The notes: generated from the sequence alone by a model not told the origin. Shown: positions 43,102 to 51,758, counted from the stretch's first letter. The stretch: 64,000 bases of DNA from Aliiroseovarius crassostreae (GCF_001307765.1 NZ_LKBA01000004.1:434001-498000), one strand, 5' to 3'. Made by a program: numbers and translations.

Positions 43102-45525
43102 TCACTCCGTTATCGCGCCGTCATCGAGGCGGCGGCGAATGGCTCGTTCGGCTTGAGCCCCGATTTCTTTCCCGGCATCAGCCGCGATCCGTTTGTTACT
43201 GGCCTGCTGTTCACGGGTGATGTGGATCGGCATCGCGACCTGCACTTTAACGTCCAGATTGGATTGACTTTCGAAAGTGCTTTCGACGGTCACATTGGGC
43301 TGGGAGCTGTCATAGCCGCGCAGTGGTGGTCGGGGTGAAGCAGTTGGTGCGGCTCTCCCTTGGTTCACAGCTTTTGGGATCGGATTGAGAAGCCCTTTTA
43401 ATTCTTCACGCAGCCCCGCCAGTTCTACTTTCAATGGCTGACGTAGTGTTTCTGAAAGCGGGCCGTTGTTGATATTTGAAATCTGTGTCTCAAGACGGTT
43501 GATTTCAGATAGGAGCTCATTTTCATATTGTAGCTTTTCGTGAGCCGATAATGGCGTGGGCGCCTTAGTCGGTTCGGGAGTTGATTTCATGTCACCGACC
43601 CGCGCCATAGGATCAAGGCCCAGCTTCCCTCGTAGCCAGTTTTGCCCATTAATCAGATGAGAAATGCCGGGCATCTTGAGGAAGAAATCTTCCATCGACT
43701 GTGCATTTTTCGCCTGCCAATCCGAACGTTCCTCCGGGTCTTTGGGGATGAGAGAAAGGTTTGTATAGGCCATGAATGAAGCCCCAGCGGCACTCCATTT
43801 CAGACCCGACAAGCGACGTTGCATCGCTGTAGATTTCAGGCTGACATGTCGCTCCAGCCCTGTGATCTCTTTTGATGCACCAATCCTAAAGGCTTTGAAC
43901 CGTGCGAGCGGCAAAGCGAACGATGGCAATAGTGCAGCGGTCCATTTTAATGGTAGAACCATGGACGAAAGCGCCAGCTTTTTACCCGCCAATGCCGCCC
44001 AAGGAATGACTGGGATCAGCTTAGCGGTCCATTTCAGTGGCGTGATTGCCCATTTCAGCGGAGAACCGACCAGCACCTTTGCAGCGCGACCGGATTTCAG
44101 AAAACCACTCAATGCCCATTTTGCAGCGCGTGTCCCTCGGGCGAAGATCGCCATGTTCTTTCCGGCTTTGTCGAACTTGAAAAACAGCCCAGCCGTGCGC
44201 AGCACTCCGCCGCTCAGAACGGCATAGCCTAACCCCACAGCACGGGTGGCAATGCTGAAGGCCAAAAGTGCTGCTGTGCCCTGGACGATTGTCGCCGTCA
44301 GCTCCGGATTGGCGTTTGTCCAGGTAATCAGCCCCTCAACGCCAAAGCGCGCTTCCCGCATGAGATCGGTCACAACGGGCAGAAGAGAACCGGATGCGCC
44401 GGTCAAGGAAGAGAGGCTATTTGCCAGTTGCCGGGCTTCCTCTTTGAAGCCCTTCATCACCTTCTCATAATCCTTGTCGATCACGCCGTCGGCGCCGAGG
44501 GCTTCACCTTTGATCCGCTGATATTCCTTCATGTTCGGGATCAGCGCGCGCAGGAAGTCGAGCACTTGTTTATCGGCAAAGAGCTGCCCCATTTTGAAGG
44601 CATCGCCGCCGGTCATTTTCTCAATGACAAAGAGCATGTGTTCCAGGGGATCAGAGCCGCGCTTGATCGCGATCTGCATCTCCTTTTCCACATCCACACC
44701 AAATTTCCGGAATTTCTTCACGGTATCAGGCGCGGTGATCTTGCCCAGGAAGTTGGTCATATTGGTAGCGGCCTGATCTTCAGAGCCCGCCGATTTCATG
44801 GCGATCTGAAGCGCGGCTGCAAGCGAGGCCACGGCATCGATGCCTTCCATCTGCAAGGATTTTGCGCCGGCTGTGATCTCAGGGAACTTGCGGGCCATGG
44901 CGCCAAGTTCAAATGAGCCCTCTTTGCCGGATTTCGCCATCACATCAAAGGCTTTGCCAAGAAGCCCCGGAACCACGCCGAGGTTGTCCATCACAGAGAA
45001 ACCAGAGTTTGCCATCTCATCCATGGCAGATTTGGTCGCCTTTGCAGATCTGCCAGTGGAGCGCATGCCGGCAAGGGCGTCATCCAGCGCCATACCTTTG
45101 CCGACATAGGCTTCCAGCCCATCGAGGAGCTGAAGCTTGGATTGCCCGGTTTCCTTGCGCAGCGCGTTGAGCTCGACACGCAATTGGGCAATCCGCTCTT
45201 CACCGATTTCGGCAAGGTTGGCGAAATCAATGAGACGCTCTTGGAAATTGCCCTCCTGGATGACCGGCGCACCGATCATCACGGCCATGCCGGCAGCGCC
45301 GATCATGCGTTGGCGGGCTTGGGTGATCCGGGTCTCGCTGCGCGACAGAGCCTTTTCCAGCTCATCACTGGTGAACCCAGTTCGGATTTTCTTGCCTAGA
45401 TCCCGGCGCAGATCTTGTGCCGATCGCGACACTTTGCGCATCGCAGCGCGCACTTTGTCAGACGGTCCGGTCCAACCGTCCATGAGACGGAAGAGCATCG
45501 AAAATGTGAGATCATTCCCGCCCAT
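43102..45525 (-). CDS. T: Phage tail tape measure protein (P2 gpT-like)
   Basis: 807 residues, relatively short for the family. Begins with NDLTFSMLFRLMDGWTGPSDKV, followed by coiled-coil helices, the TP901-type tape-measure block (about residues 90-330: DFANLAEIGEERIAQLRVELNALRKETG shortened here), two or more hydrophobic helical hairpins at 420-520 and a Lys-rich C-terminal region. It sets tail length and probably joins in DNA delivery. The ATG overlaps the end of the E' frame by 14 bp. Confidence 0.9.
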   Translation of the reverse strand: MGGNDLTFSMLFRLMDGWTGPSDKVRAAMRKVSRSAQDLRRDLGKKIRTGFTSDELEKALSRSETRITQARQRMIGAAGMAVMIGAPVIQEGNFQERLIDFANLAEIGEERIAQLRVELNALRKETGQSKLQLLDGLEAYVGKGMALDDALAGMRSTGRSAKATKSAMDEMANSGFSVMDNLGVVPGLLGKAFDVMAKSGKEGSFELGAMARKFPEITAGAKSLQMEGIDAVASLAAALQIAMKSAGSEDQAATNMTNFLGKITAPDTVKKFRKFGVDVEKEMQIAIKRGSDPLEHMLFVIEKMTGGDAFKMGQLFADKQVLDFLRALIPNMKEYQRIKGEALGADGVIDKDYEKVMKGFKEEARQLANSLSSLTGASGSLLPVVTDLMREARFGVEGLITWTNANPELTATIVQGTAALLAFSIATRAVGLGYAVLSGGVLRTAGLFFKFDKAGKNMAIFARGTRAAKWALSGFLKSGRAAKVLVGSPLKWAITPLKWTAKLIPVIPWAALAGKKLALSSMVLPLKWTAALLPSFALPLARFKAFRIGASKEITGLERHVSLKSTAMQRRLSGLKWSAAGASFMAYTNLSLIPKDPEERSDWQAKNAQSMEDFFLKMPGISHLINGQNWLRGKLGLDPMARVGDMKSTPEPTKAPTPLSAHEKLQYENELLSEINRLETQISNINNGPLSETLRQPLKVELAGLREELKGLLNPIPKAVNQGRAAPTASPRPPLRGYDSSQPNVTVESTFESQSNLDVKVQVAMPIHITREQQASNKRIAADAGKEIGAQAERAIRRRLDDGAITE

Positions 45526-46059
45526 ATTTCCTCTCGATCTGCGCCTCGTTCCACTCGACCTCAGCGTGCCAGGCTAATAGGTCATCCCAGTATGAGTTCA
45601 GAAGCTCTTCCTTGCCCCATTTGAACGCATAAGCGATCCGCCCAATCAGTCGTCGCCAGGGGAAGATTTGTCTTGGGCTTGCTCCTCGGCTGCCGCTTCC
45701 ATCCGCGCCTGAAGCATCGCTTCCATATCCGCGCGAATGCTCTCCAGAGCGTTGCGCATCTTCACCGGCAAAAAATCGAGGACCGTTGCCTCCAGCTTGT
45801 CGTGATCGTCCTGGTCGAGGTGGTCGATCACCTCCTGTGGCTGGTCGGTAAATGCTTCCATGAGTGGCCCAAACTGGAACCCATGCTCTTCAAGCTTTGC
45901 CTGCACCTCAGCAACCTCGCCGCCCGTGAGGCGGCGCACAGTAATTGCCACCAGAGGCTCCCCATCGATCTGAAGCGGGTAGTCCAGATCAATGGACTTG
46001 AAGCGGGGTTTGTCGCTCTCGGCAAATTCAATCTTGGGGGTGCTGGTTTTCTCAGTCAT
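45512..46059 (-). CDS. E': gpE+E' frameshift fusion product (-1 at T-TTT-TTG)
   Basis: A -1 slip at 45775-45769 joins the first 97 residues of gpE to an 85-codon frame that stays open to TGA 45514-45512, about 182 residues in total. The last 45 residues (IGRIAYAFKWGKEEL, then LAWHAEVEWNEAQIERKYG) look like the GpE'-type domain and have no ATG, GTG or TTG start of their own, so they need the frameshift. P2 uses the same heptamer for E+E'. A downstream RNA structure was not checked. In lambda, the equivalent product is gpGT. Confidence 0.8.
45646..46059 (-). CDS. E: Tail assembly chaperone gpE
   Basis: 137 residues from ATG 46059, with AAGGA 9 nt upstream (ATG 46068 is too close to it). YPLQIDGEPLVAITVRRLTGGEV and DFLPVKMRNALESIR are the pattern of the P2 gpE/Mu gp41-type chaperones. 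The gene contains the slippery heptamer T-TTT-TTG at 45775-45769 in the zero frame (D-F-L at about 95-97). It binds the tape measure protein during tail assembly. The zero-frame product ends 121 bp before the tape measure gene. Confidence 0.85.
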   Translation of the reverse strand: MTEKTSTPKIEFAESDKPRFKSIDLDYPLQIDGEPLVAITVRRLTGGEVAEVQAKLEEHGFQFGPLMEAFTDQPQEVIDHLDQDDHDKLEATVLDFLPVKMRNALESIRADMEAMLQARMEAAAEEQAQDKSSPGDD

Positions 46060-46107
46060 GTTTCGCATTCCTTCATCAAAAAGCGCCCATGACAGGCGCT
46101 TGGAAAC

Positions 46108-46182
46108 TGGTTGCGGGGGCAGGACTTGAACCTGCGACCTCCAGCTTATGAGGCTGACGAGCTACCGCTGCTCTACCCCGCA
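46108..46182 (-). tRNA. tRNA-Met (CAU) embedded in the tail operon
   Basis: 75 nt including an encoded CCA. Acceptor TGCGGGG/CCCCGCA, D arm GAGC-AGCGGTA-GCTC, anticodon stem TCAGC/GCTGG with loop CTCATAA (anticodon CAT), and T arm GCAGG-TTCAAGT-CCTGC all pair (one G-T). It is initiator-like in sequence and has the A11-U24 pair, but it has a U1-A72 pair and lacks the three G-C pairs in the anticodon stem. It lies 8 bp after the FII stop and 39 bp before E. Confidence 0.9.
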
Positions 46183-46190
46183 AGGATCAA

Positions 46191-46694
46191 TCAGAGGCCG
46201 AGGCCGCTGCGGATTGAGCCCCACACATCAACCCCATCGACGATGCCAACGAAGTTCTGGATATCGACGTGGTGGATCACTTCGCCGTTGATCGTGTGCT
46301 TGTAGTAGGGGATTGAGTTGATCTTATAGTCATCCTTGGGGATCGACTGTGCCTCCCAACCGCCATTATTGGCATTCAACCGGCCCGTGATGTTGATCAC
46401 CTCATCATCCTGATCGCCGTTAAATTCATCGATATTGACTGACCGAAACGTGATGCGACTGAATACGCCCGGCACCAGCCCCGTGCGCTTCATCAAGACT
46501 TTCTGCCGGGAGTTCAGCTTGATCCCGGCTTCCATCTTCTGGAAGCCCAGCGGGACTTCGAACCCCATGATCAGGCCGCCGGCCTTGGTTTCTTCAAGCA
46601 CGTCCTGAATGTTCGGAACCGTGACACCTTCGCATTCGGTGTGTGTCGAGTACCCATCGACGAAGGCATTAAACTTGCGCTGAATATGCGGCAT
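46191..46694 (-). CDS. FII: Major tail tube protein FII
   Basis: 167 residues. The N-terminus IQRKFNAFVDGYSTHTECEGVTVPNI and the TFRSVNIDEFNGDQDDEVINITGRL and IDGVDVWGSIR segments fit the P2 FII tail tube family. It polymerises into the inner tube of the contractile tail. It follows the sheath gene by 35 bp and is followed directly by the tRNA. Confidence 0.92.
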   Translation of the reverse strand: MPHIQRKFNAFVDGYSTHTECEGVTVPNIQDVLEETKAGGLIMGFEVPLGFQKMEAGIKLNSRQKVLMKRTGLVPGVFSRITFRSVNIDEFNGDQDDEVINITGRLNANNGGWEAQSIPKDDYKINSIPYYKHTINGEVIHHVDIQNFVGIVDGVDVWGSIRSGLGL

Positions 46695-46729
46695 TGGTTG
46701 CTCCTGAGATTTCTCGTTGGGCCTGCGGA

Positions 46730-47926
46730 TCAGGACAGGCGGGCGACTTCGGCGACGGCCTCTTTCGCGAGTTCGGCGTAGTAGCCGGTGTTGCGGTTGA
46801 ACTGGAAGATCAGGCGTTGCAGCGGTGCCGGTGCTTCAGCGTCATAAGAGACAAAAAGATCACCGTTCAGCCATGTCTCTTTCGTGTTCAGCTTGGGATC
46901 AATCCAAACGTCACCACCAAGGGTCCAGCCCCGGCCACGCAGGATGCGTTGGAACCCGTTTACGGTTTCGGCGATATCGACCAAAAGCTGGGTTGAGAAC
47001 GGTTTGTCACGGAACGTTTTATGCGCACGTTCGATGCTGTCCATGGTGATGTCGTGGGTGCGCATCACCGGGAAGAACTTGTTCAGCGGTTCGGTCCAGC
47101 AGGTCTCGTTACCCCACAGGCGGTAGCCACCGTCATTGATGATCGTCGCAATTTGATTGCGGGTCAGGTAGTCGGCTTCGGTGTCAGGATCGCCATCATA
47201 GTATTCAATTGGGCGCGCCGTTCCGGTGATACCATAAAATGCATGATTGGACGGCGAGTGGTTCACGCCGAATTCCTTGTCCACGCGCAGAGTGATACCT
47301 GCAACCGAAGCCGAAGCTGGCTTAACCAGCGTCTGGCCGTTCACATAGACCTTCACGCCTGGGTCAATCATGTAGATCCGACTTGACCCCCAATCCTCGC
47401 GATACTCAAACGCGGCTTCCTTGGTGGTATTGGGGCCATCGGCCAAGATCATACCGCGCCGCTTTTCTGCGATACCACGGAACTCAGCCACGGTCGGATT
47501 GGCGCTGCCATCGACGCGCTGCGAGGTGAAGCCCGGTGCCAAATACAGACGCGGGGTAAGACCCAATTCAGATTGGCCGTGCTTCAGGGCGTGAATGCCG
47601 GTCATGGCACCAGCCGAACCGATCACATTTGCCAGGGTGGCGTTGAAGTCCACACCTTCTTCGACACGAACAGCTACCGCCTTCATACCGGTGCCTTCTT
47701 TGGTGACCTGGCGAATGATATCCGGACCCGTACCGGTTTCGCCCATGCCTTCCAGCAACTCACTGCCTCCGATCAGGGCCAGCGGCTCATCCATGGGAAA
47801 CTTGGCGTTATCGGCATCGGGTGCCGTGAAAACAAAACCGAGGGTGGACGTTTCGGAAATATCAACCGGGCGTCCACCCTTCAGGTTTTCAATCGTCGTG
47901 ATGCCCTTGTGGATAGACACGGTCAT
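46730..47926 (-). CDS. FI: Tail sheath protein FI
   Basis: 398 residues from the ATG at 47926, with GGAG 6 nt upstream (in-frame ATGs at 47938 and 47965 are less likely). TVSIHKGITTIENLKGGRPVDISETS and GFVFTAPDADNAKFPMDEPLAL at the start, LAPGFTSQR in the middle, and GGYRLWGNETCW, NKFFPVMRTHDITMDSIERAHKTF and DVWIDPKLNT at the C-terminus are classic P2-type sheath motifs. It makes the contractile outer layer. A 19-bp palindrome lies 58 bp upstream of the start. Confidence 0.95.
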   Translation of the reverse strand: MTVSIHKGITTIENLKGGRPVDISETSTLGFVFTAPDADNAKFPMDEPLALIGGSELLEGMGETGTGPDIIRQVTKEGTGMKAVAVRVEEGVDFNATLANVIGSAGAMTGIHALKHGQSELGLTPRLYLAPGFTSQRVDGSANPTVAEFRGIAEKRRGMILADGPNTTKEAAFEYREDWGSSRIYMIDPGVKVYVNGQTLVKPASASVAGITLRVDKEFGVNHSPSNHAFYGITGTARPIEYYDGDPDTEADYLTRNQIATIINDGGYRLWGNETCWTEPLNKFFPVMRTHDITMDSIERAHKTFRDKPFSTQLLVDIAETVNGFQRILRGRGWTLGGDVWIDPKLNTKETWLNGDLFVSYDAEAPAPLQRLIFQFNRNTGYYAELAKEAVAEVARLS

Positions 47927-47983
47927 GCGGAACTCCATAGCTCTTGTTGGAGCCATGGATCGCATGCCCGCCCGGCGTGGGCA

Positions 47984-48002
47984 TTGGTAGCAATGCTACC
48001 AA
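47984..48002 (-). promoter_or_regulatory. 19-bp palindromic operator-like site upstream of sheath FI
   Basis: TTGGTAGCAATGCTACCAA is a perfect palindrome (9-bp arms around a central A) in the gap before FI. A near-identical site lies before the protease gene at 56849-56867. The placement matches where Mu C activates late promoters PI and PP. Confidence 0.6.
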
Positions 48003-48070
48003 AGGTGGATTTAGATCTTGGGAGAGTGCTTTATCCCTACACCGGCACAGATGTAAGCAGCAAGACTTCT

Positions 48071-48460
48071 CTAGTGCGGAACCGAGAGAACCTCATCCAG
48101 GGAAGCATATTGCTCTCGGTATTTGAAAGAACCAAACTGCCCGCCGATGCGTACGGCGAGATAAAAGATGATGGCTACCACAATGGCTGGATAGCACTTC
48201 AATAGCCATAGATCGCCCACTTGCGTAACGGCATCCTTCAGCATGGCCAGCAGGAACTTGTCGTCACAGCGGCGGCGGTCATAGCGATCACCGCCCACCG
48301 CATAGCCGAAATCATGGTGACGCCAGCTTGCGGTTTGAAAGAACCAGGACGCGGCCCCGGTGATGAGCTGGCGCATCCAGTCCGGCATCCAGTAGGGGCC
48401 AACGCCATTGCCGAACTGGGCCTGTTCTTCCGGGGTCAGGGAGTGAAACGAAGGGCGCAT
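48071..48460 (-). CDS. Phospholipase A2-like phage protein with C-terminal membrane segment
   Basis: 129 residues. SWRHHDFGYAVGGDRYDRRRCDDKFL (residues 45-70, given by parts) has the PLA2 catalytic pattern: His49-Asp50 (HDxxY), Tyr53, then DDKFL with Asp66/67, resembling the HD-x2-Y ... D-x-F/L of parvovirus VP1 and bacterial PLA2. A single hydrophobic segment follows at about 88-105. It sits between the tail-fibre cassette and the sheath. It might attack host membranes during entry or lysis. The assignment rests on short motifs. Confidence 0.5.
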   Translation of the reverse strand: MRPSFHSLTPEEQAQFGNGVGPYWMPDWMRQLITGAASWFFQTASWRHHDFGYAVGGDRYDRRRCDDKFLLAMLKDAVTQVGDLWLLKCYPAIVVAIIFYLAVRIGGQFGSFKYREQYASLDEVLSVPH

Positions 48461-48461
48461 G

Positions 48462-48932
48462 TTATCCTGCTATCACCGGCCAGTGAGCATCGTCGGCAAA
48501 ATTGGCGGGGATCGGATCGCGGGCGGTCAGAACGTTTGACGCCGCGCGGATCGATTCAATCAGCGCATAGCCTGCAATGATGGCCTCGCGCTTTTGCTGG
48601 TCCGCGTCGCTCAGTTTGCCCCCCGCGTCCAGCGTGATCTGGGCGTTGATCATGAAGCTGGTGTAATTTTGCTGCCTCACCATTGCATCTTCCTGCGCGC
48701 TGACGCCCAGAACCAGCCAGATCCGGCGGCGGGCCTCGTTGTTCACGTCGGTGATCGTTGGCGGCGCAGACGCAATAATATCGGCCGCCGCAACATCCGT
48801 GACCACCCGCCAGCTCGCGCCTTCTGGCGTTATTGCGGCGGCCACATCCTCAAGGGTTTGATCCGCCCCGAGGACAACATCCGCAACAGATATCGATCCG
48901 TCAGCACGTTCGATCAAAATTCGTTTGCCCAT
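48462..48932 (-). CDS. Tail fibre-associated protein, unknown function
   Basis: 156 residues. It starts GKRILIERADGSISVADVVLGADQT and ends with NFADDAHWPVIAG. It is predicted mostly alpha-helical after residue 60. Position immediately after the tail fibre gene suggests a fibre-assembly chaperone, the usual occupant, but no chaperone motif is recognised. It is separated by only 1 bp from the next gene. Confidence 0.6.
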   Translation of the reverse strand: MGKRILIERADGSISVADVVLGADQTLEDVAAAITPEGASWRVVTDVAAADIIASAPPTITDVNNEARRRIWLVLGVSAQEDAMVRQQNYTSFMINAQITLDAGGKLSDADQQKREAIIAGYALIESIRAASNVLTARDPIPANFADDAHWPVIAG

Positions 48933-49987
48933 TAGCCAAATACTCCTATGTTAATGACCCCAGCGTCTTCCTTGCTCCCATCGCGATCGTTGGTGACGAT
49001 AACGCGAAAAGAGCTGGTTGTGAAAAGACGCGCCGCAGCAAAACAGGCAGTACTATTCGAGTCATTGTCATGCCGCGCACCTGCCAGCGCCATGTAATTG
49101 CTATTCGGCAGCTCAGTGGCAAATCTCACATCATAGATGCCCGCTGCGACCCGTACGATAGACGACACGTTGGATGAAGCGTTGATTGTCACGCCGTTCA
49201 TGCCATTCCAGCGCGCCCACGCCATGAGCTGGCCATGCGGAGCGGTCAAAGCCGTTACCTCAGCCTCAGATGTCACCAGGGGATACCAAGCACCCCAAAC
49301 ACCGCCATTCTTTTCCCGGCGCATCGCCTTGGTGTCGGCGCTGCTATCACCCGTAAACTGGTGTGCAGTGACCGTAATCCATTTGTCATCATGGGCTACA
49401 GCAGTTCCCAACCACCAATCAGTTCCTGGTGAATTGGCGGCGTTATACCCCTTAAAGCCACCACATTCAGAAATGTCATCCCAATCAGTGATCAGCTGAG
49501 CGTAAGGCCCCAACCGGGCAGGCAAGCGCGCGTCAGGCACCGTGCCGGCGTTCAGATTGGATGCGTCGCGATAATAGGAGCCATGCTGGCCGCTCAATTT
49601 GTCGGCATTCGCCGCCGTTTCAGTGACCCCCAGCTTGCCCGCAATCTGGGCCACCAGCGCCGCCAGTTCGTTGTCGTTGTCACCAATGGCCACCGCCAGC
49701 TCGTTCAGCGTATCCAGCGCCGCCGGTGCCCCGTCGATCAATTGGTTGATCCGCGTGTCGATGTCACCCGTGATATCCAGATTTGCTATGTTGGCCTCAA
49801 CACTCTCAACGCGTTGCTTCAGATAGTTGGTCCGAGCAAGCAGGTATAGCGCATGAAGGTTCCACAACCCTTGTTTGGTCGTGGGATCCCAGAGCCCACC
49901 GGATTGAGGCCAGCCGTCCATAATCATTGGAATTCCAGGCCACGTCTCATCGACAGTTTCGGGCAAAAGCTCAAAGTTTTCAGGCAT
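48932..49987 (-). CDS. H: Tail fibre protein
   Basis: 351 residues. The N-terminal stretch (MPENFELLPETVDETWPGIPM) probably attaches to the baseplate. A collagen-free phage_fiber segment (ITGDIDTRINQLIDGAPAALD, TLNELAVAIGDNDNELAAL) is followed by NADKLSGQHGSYYRDASNLNAGT and a C-terminal receptor-binding region rich in Gly, Asn and Thr. Short for a fibre, so the phage may use a small tip. It overlaps gpI by 8 bp. Confidence 0.85.
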   Translation of the reverse strand: MPENFELLPETVDETWPGIPMIMDGWPQSGGLWDPTTKQGLWNLHALYLLARTNYLKQRVESVEANIANLDITGDIDTRINQLIDGAPAALDTLNELAVAIGDNDNELAALVAQIAGKLGVTETAANADKLSGQHGSYYRDASNLNAGTVPDARLPARLGPYAQLITDWDDISECGGFKGYNAANSPGTDWWLGTAVAHDDKWITVTAHQFTGDSSADTKAMRREKNGGVWGAWYPLVTSEAEVTALTAPHGQLMAWARWNGMNGVTINASSNVSSIVRVAAGIYDVRFATELPNSNYMALAGARHDNDSNSTACFAAARLFTTSSFRVIVTNDRDGSKEDAGVINIGVFG

Positions 49988-50576
49988 TCAGATCTCCAAT
50001 ATTAAAGGTTGAACCAACCCAGACTGTTTCAGTCCCGACAGACCACGGTTCGCCTACTGCATAGTTGACACGATCAACCATGACCCGAGTGAGGTCACAA
50101 AAAAGAGGAGCGACCGCTTCGATTATGCCAGCCAGATATCTTAACTGGTCAGGCGTGATTTCTTGTCGAACGATTACCCAAAACTCATTCCAGCTCTGAG
50201 GGCCGCCAACACTCTGTTCGGGACCAGCAACAACCCAATCCGCGCCAACCAGTGCAGATTTTCCTTCAACAACGACTGCATCACCGTAACCTGCATATTT
50301 CAGAGCAAGTTTGAGACCCTTTCGAGTGCCCATCCAAAGATGCAGTTCACGTGAATTGCGCAGCATGGCACGTTGAAGATCTTCGGGCCATTGTGGATCA
50401 AAGAAGTTGGCCGAATAGGCATGCGCCAGGAACGGCAGCGCTTCGACCGGACAAGTGTCCGCATTCCAGAGTGTTTCCAGGACCGTGGGGAAATCAAACA
50501 CAGCCCGAACGCAGCGCTCCATTGCGCGCTCAAAGCGGGTACTGGATTTGGAGATGGCGGACTGATCAAAGGGCAT
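49980..50576 (-). CDS. I: P2 gpI-like baseplate/tail protein
   Basis: 198 residues from ATG 50576 (a second in-frame ATG, 50585, lies inside the J gene end). ERAMERCVRAVFDFPTVLETLWNADTCPVEALPFLAHAYSA at the start is the family pattern with Trp-Pro-rich elements, and YAVGEPW near the end. It bridges the baseplate and fibres in P2. It overlaps gpJ by 11 bp and the fibre gene by 8 bp. Confidence 0.88.
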   Translation of the reverse strand: MPFDQSAISKSSTRFERAMERCVRAVFDFPTVLETLWNADTCPVEALPFLAHAYSANFFDPQWPEDLQRAMLRNSRELHLWMGTRKGLKLALKYAGYGDAVVVEGKSALVGADWVVAGPEQSVGGPQSWNEFWVIVRQEITPDQLRYLAGIIEAVAPLFCDLTRVMVDRVNYAVGEPWSVGTETVWVGSTFNIGDLNA

Positions 50577-51423
50577 AACCACCATCCGTCAACGTAATAC
50601 CCGAGCAATAGGCCGCCTGGTGATCCGAACAGACGATATCAGCAACCGGTGCTGCAATGATTGCGTTCTGGACGCGCGGATCCGCGAGTGCACCCTGGAT
50701 ACCGTGAAGGGTGATATCACGGCCAAGGGCATGCTGTTTTACCGTGAAGGTTTCAAGGCTTGCCCGGCAATCGGCAAGAGCGGTGGCCCGATCCGTGCCA
50801 GGATAAAAGCGCAGCTCGGCCTCGATTGTGTATTCCGGCACCTCGGCTGAAACAGTTTCCAAAGACGAGCACAGCGGAATGCGCTCTTCGACATAGGCGT
50901 GGATTTGCGCCAGGAGCTCGCCCGTAGGAATGCCGCTGCCCGTCTGGGCAAGAATGTAGATCCGGCACAGCCCGTCATTATTGACTTTGATTGGCTTCAC
51001 GCCCTTTACATCATTTGGGGCCGCATCGATAGCATGGGCGACATACATGCCTTCCGGCCCAGCCGTGGACAGTTTCTCCTGTGCGAGAATGGCCCGGCCT
51101 TTCAGATTGTCGTCGCTTTCTCCATCAACTCTGACGACCCCAAGGTTAAATGCAAAGTTATCTGTCCCCGTCCCCCAGGAATGCGCCAAAGTGTTCTGCC
51201 GCGCGTCGTCATTGGCTTTGGCCTTTGCGCGAACACTTTCCGACGCAAGAAGCCGAAATTGGTTGTAGAGCGGTTCGGTTTTGATTTCGAGCTCTTCAGC
51301 CGCTTCGGGAAACTCTTCTAGAAAGATGCTTTTCAGCCGTTCAAATTCATCATCAATTGACAGGATCTCGACGGTCTCTGGAAAGTGAAACTTGCTGATA
51401 TCAACTGCGGAATACTCGCTCAT
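50566..51423 (-). CDS. J: P2 gpJ-like baseplate assembly protein (baseplate wedge)
   Basis: 285 residues. EILSIDDEFERLKSIFLEEFPE, DDARQNTLAHSWGTGTDNFAFNLGVVR, STAGPEGMYVAHAIDAAPNDVKGV and the C-terminal VCSDHQAAYCSGITLTDGGY motifs fit the baseplate_J family, which forms the wedge ring of contractile tails. It overlaps gpW by 4 bp (ATGA). Confidence 0.92.
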   Translation of the reverse strand: MSEYSAVDISKFHFPETVEILSIDDEFERLKSIFLEEFPEAAEELEIKTEPLYNQFRLLASESVRAKAKANDDARQNTLAHSWGTGTDNFAFNLGVVRVDGESDDNLKGRAILAQEKLSTAGPEGMYVAHAIDAAPNDVKGVKPIKVNNDGLCRIYILAQTGSGIPTGELLAQIHAYVEERIPLCSSLETVSAEVPEYTIEAELRFYPGTDRATALADCRASLETFTVKQHALGRDITLHGIQGALADPRVQNAIIAAPVADIVCSDHQAAYCSGITLTDGGYAL

Positions 51424-51755
51424 ATCACAGCCCCATAAATTCGTTGCTGGCCGGTTTTGACCTCGACTAGGTTAAGCGAGATCTCGGCATGTCCGTTTTC
51501 GTCAAAATGCGCAGTCTCGATACCCGTAAGCTCGACGCGCGGTTCGTATTTGTCGATCGCGGTTGCCAGCGACACGCAGTAATCCAGGAGTGTGTCGGCA
51601 TCGGACGGACGGTCCTGAAGGTCCGGAATATCCGTTCCATCATCCCGCTCCTCGATGCGGGTTTTCCGGCGCATCTTCACAAGAGCGTCCAGAGACTGGA
51701 CGATATGATCCCACCCCGAAAGCCGCCGCCCCGTATGCCGACACATCCCAGCCAT
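51420..51755 (-). CDS. W: gpW-like baseplate protein (T4 gp25 family)
   Basis: 111 residues. GRRLSGWDHIVQSLDALVKMRRKTRIEERDDGTDIPDLQDRPS gives the GPW_gp25 pattern, then ATAIDKYEPRVELTGIETAHFDENG and a C-terminal strand. It anchors sheath to baseplate. It is coupled to J by ATGA and follows the 51759 gene closely. Confidence 0.9.
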   Translation of the reverse strand: MAGMCRHTGRRLSGWDHIVQSLDALVKMRRKTRIEERDDGTDIPDLQDRPSDADTLLDYCVSLATAIDKYEPRVELTGIETAHFDENGHAEISLNLVEVKTGQQRIYGAVI

Positions 51756-51758
51756 GGC

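Noticed and set aside
45646-45700. TTCCCCT near the end of gene E as the frameshift site
   Set aside because: It does not fit X-XXY-YYZ in the zero frame; T-TTT-TTG at 45775-45769 does, and it matches P2.
46108-46182. tRNA-Met as the prophage attachment site
   Set aside because: It lies in the middle of the late operon, not at an end, and the phage is of the transposable type, which integrates without a tRNA att site.
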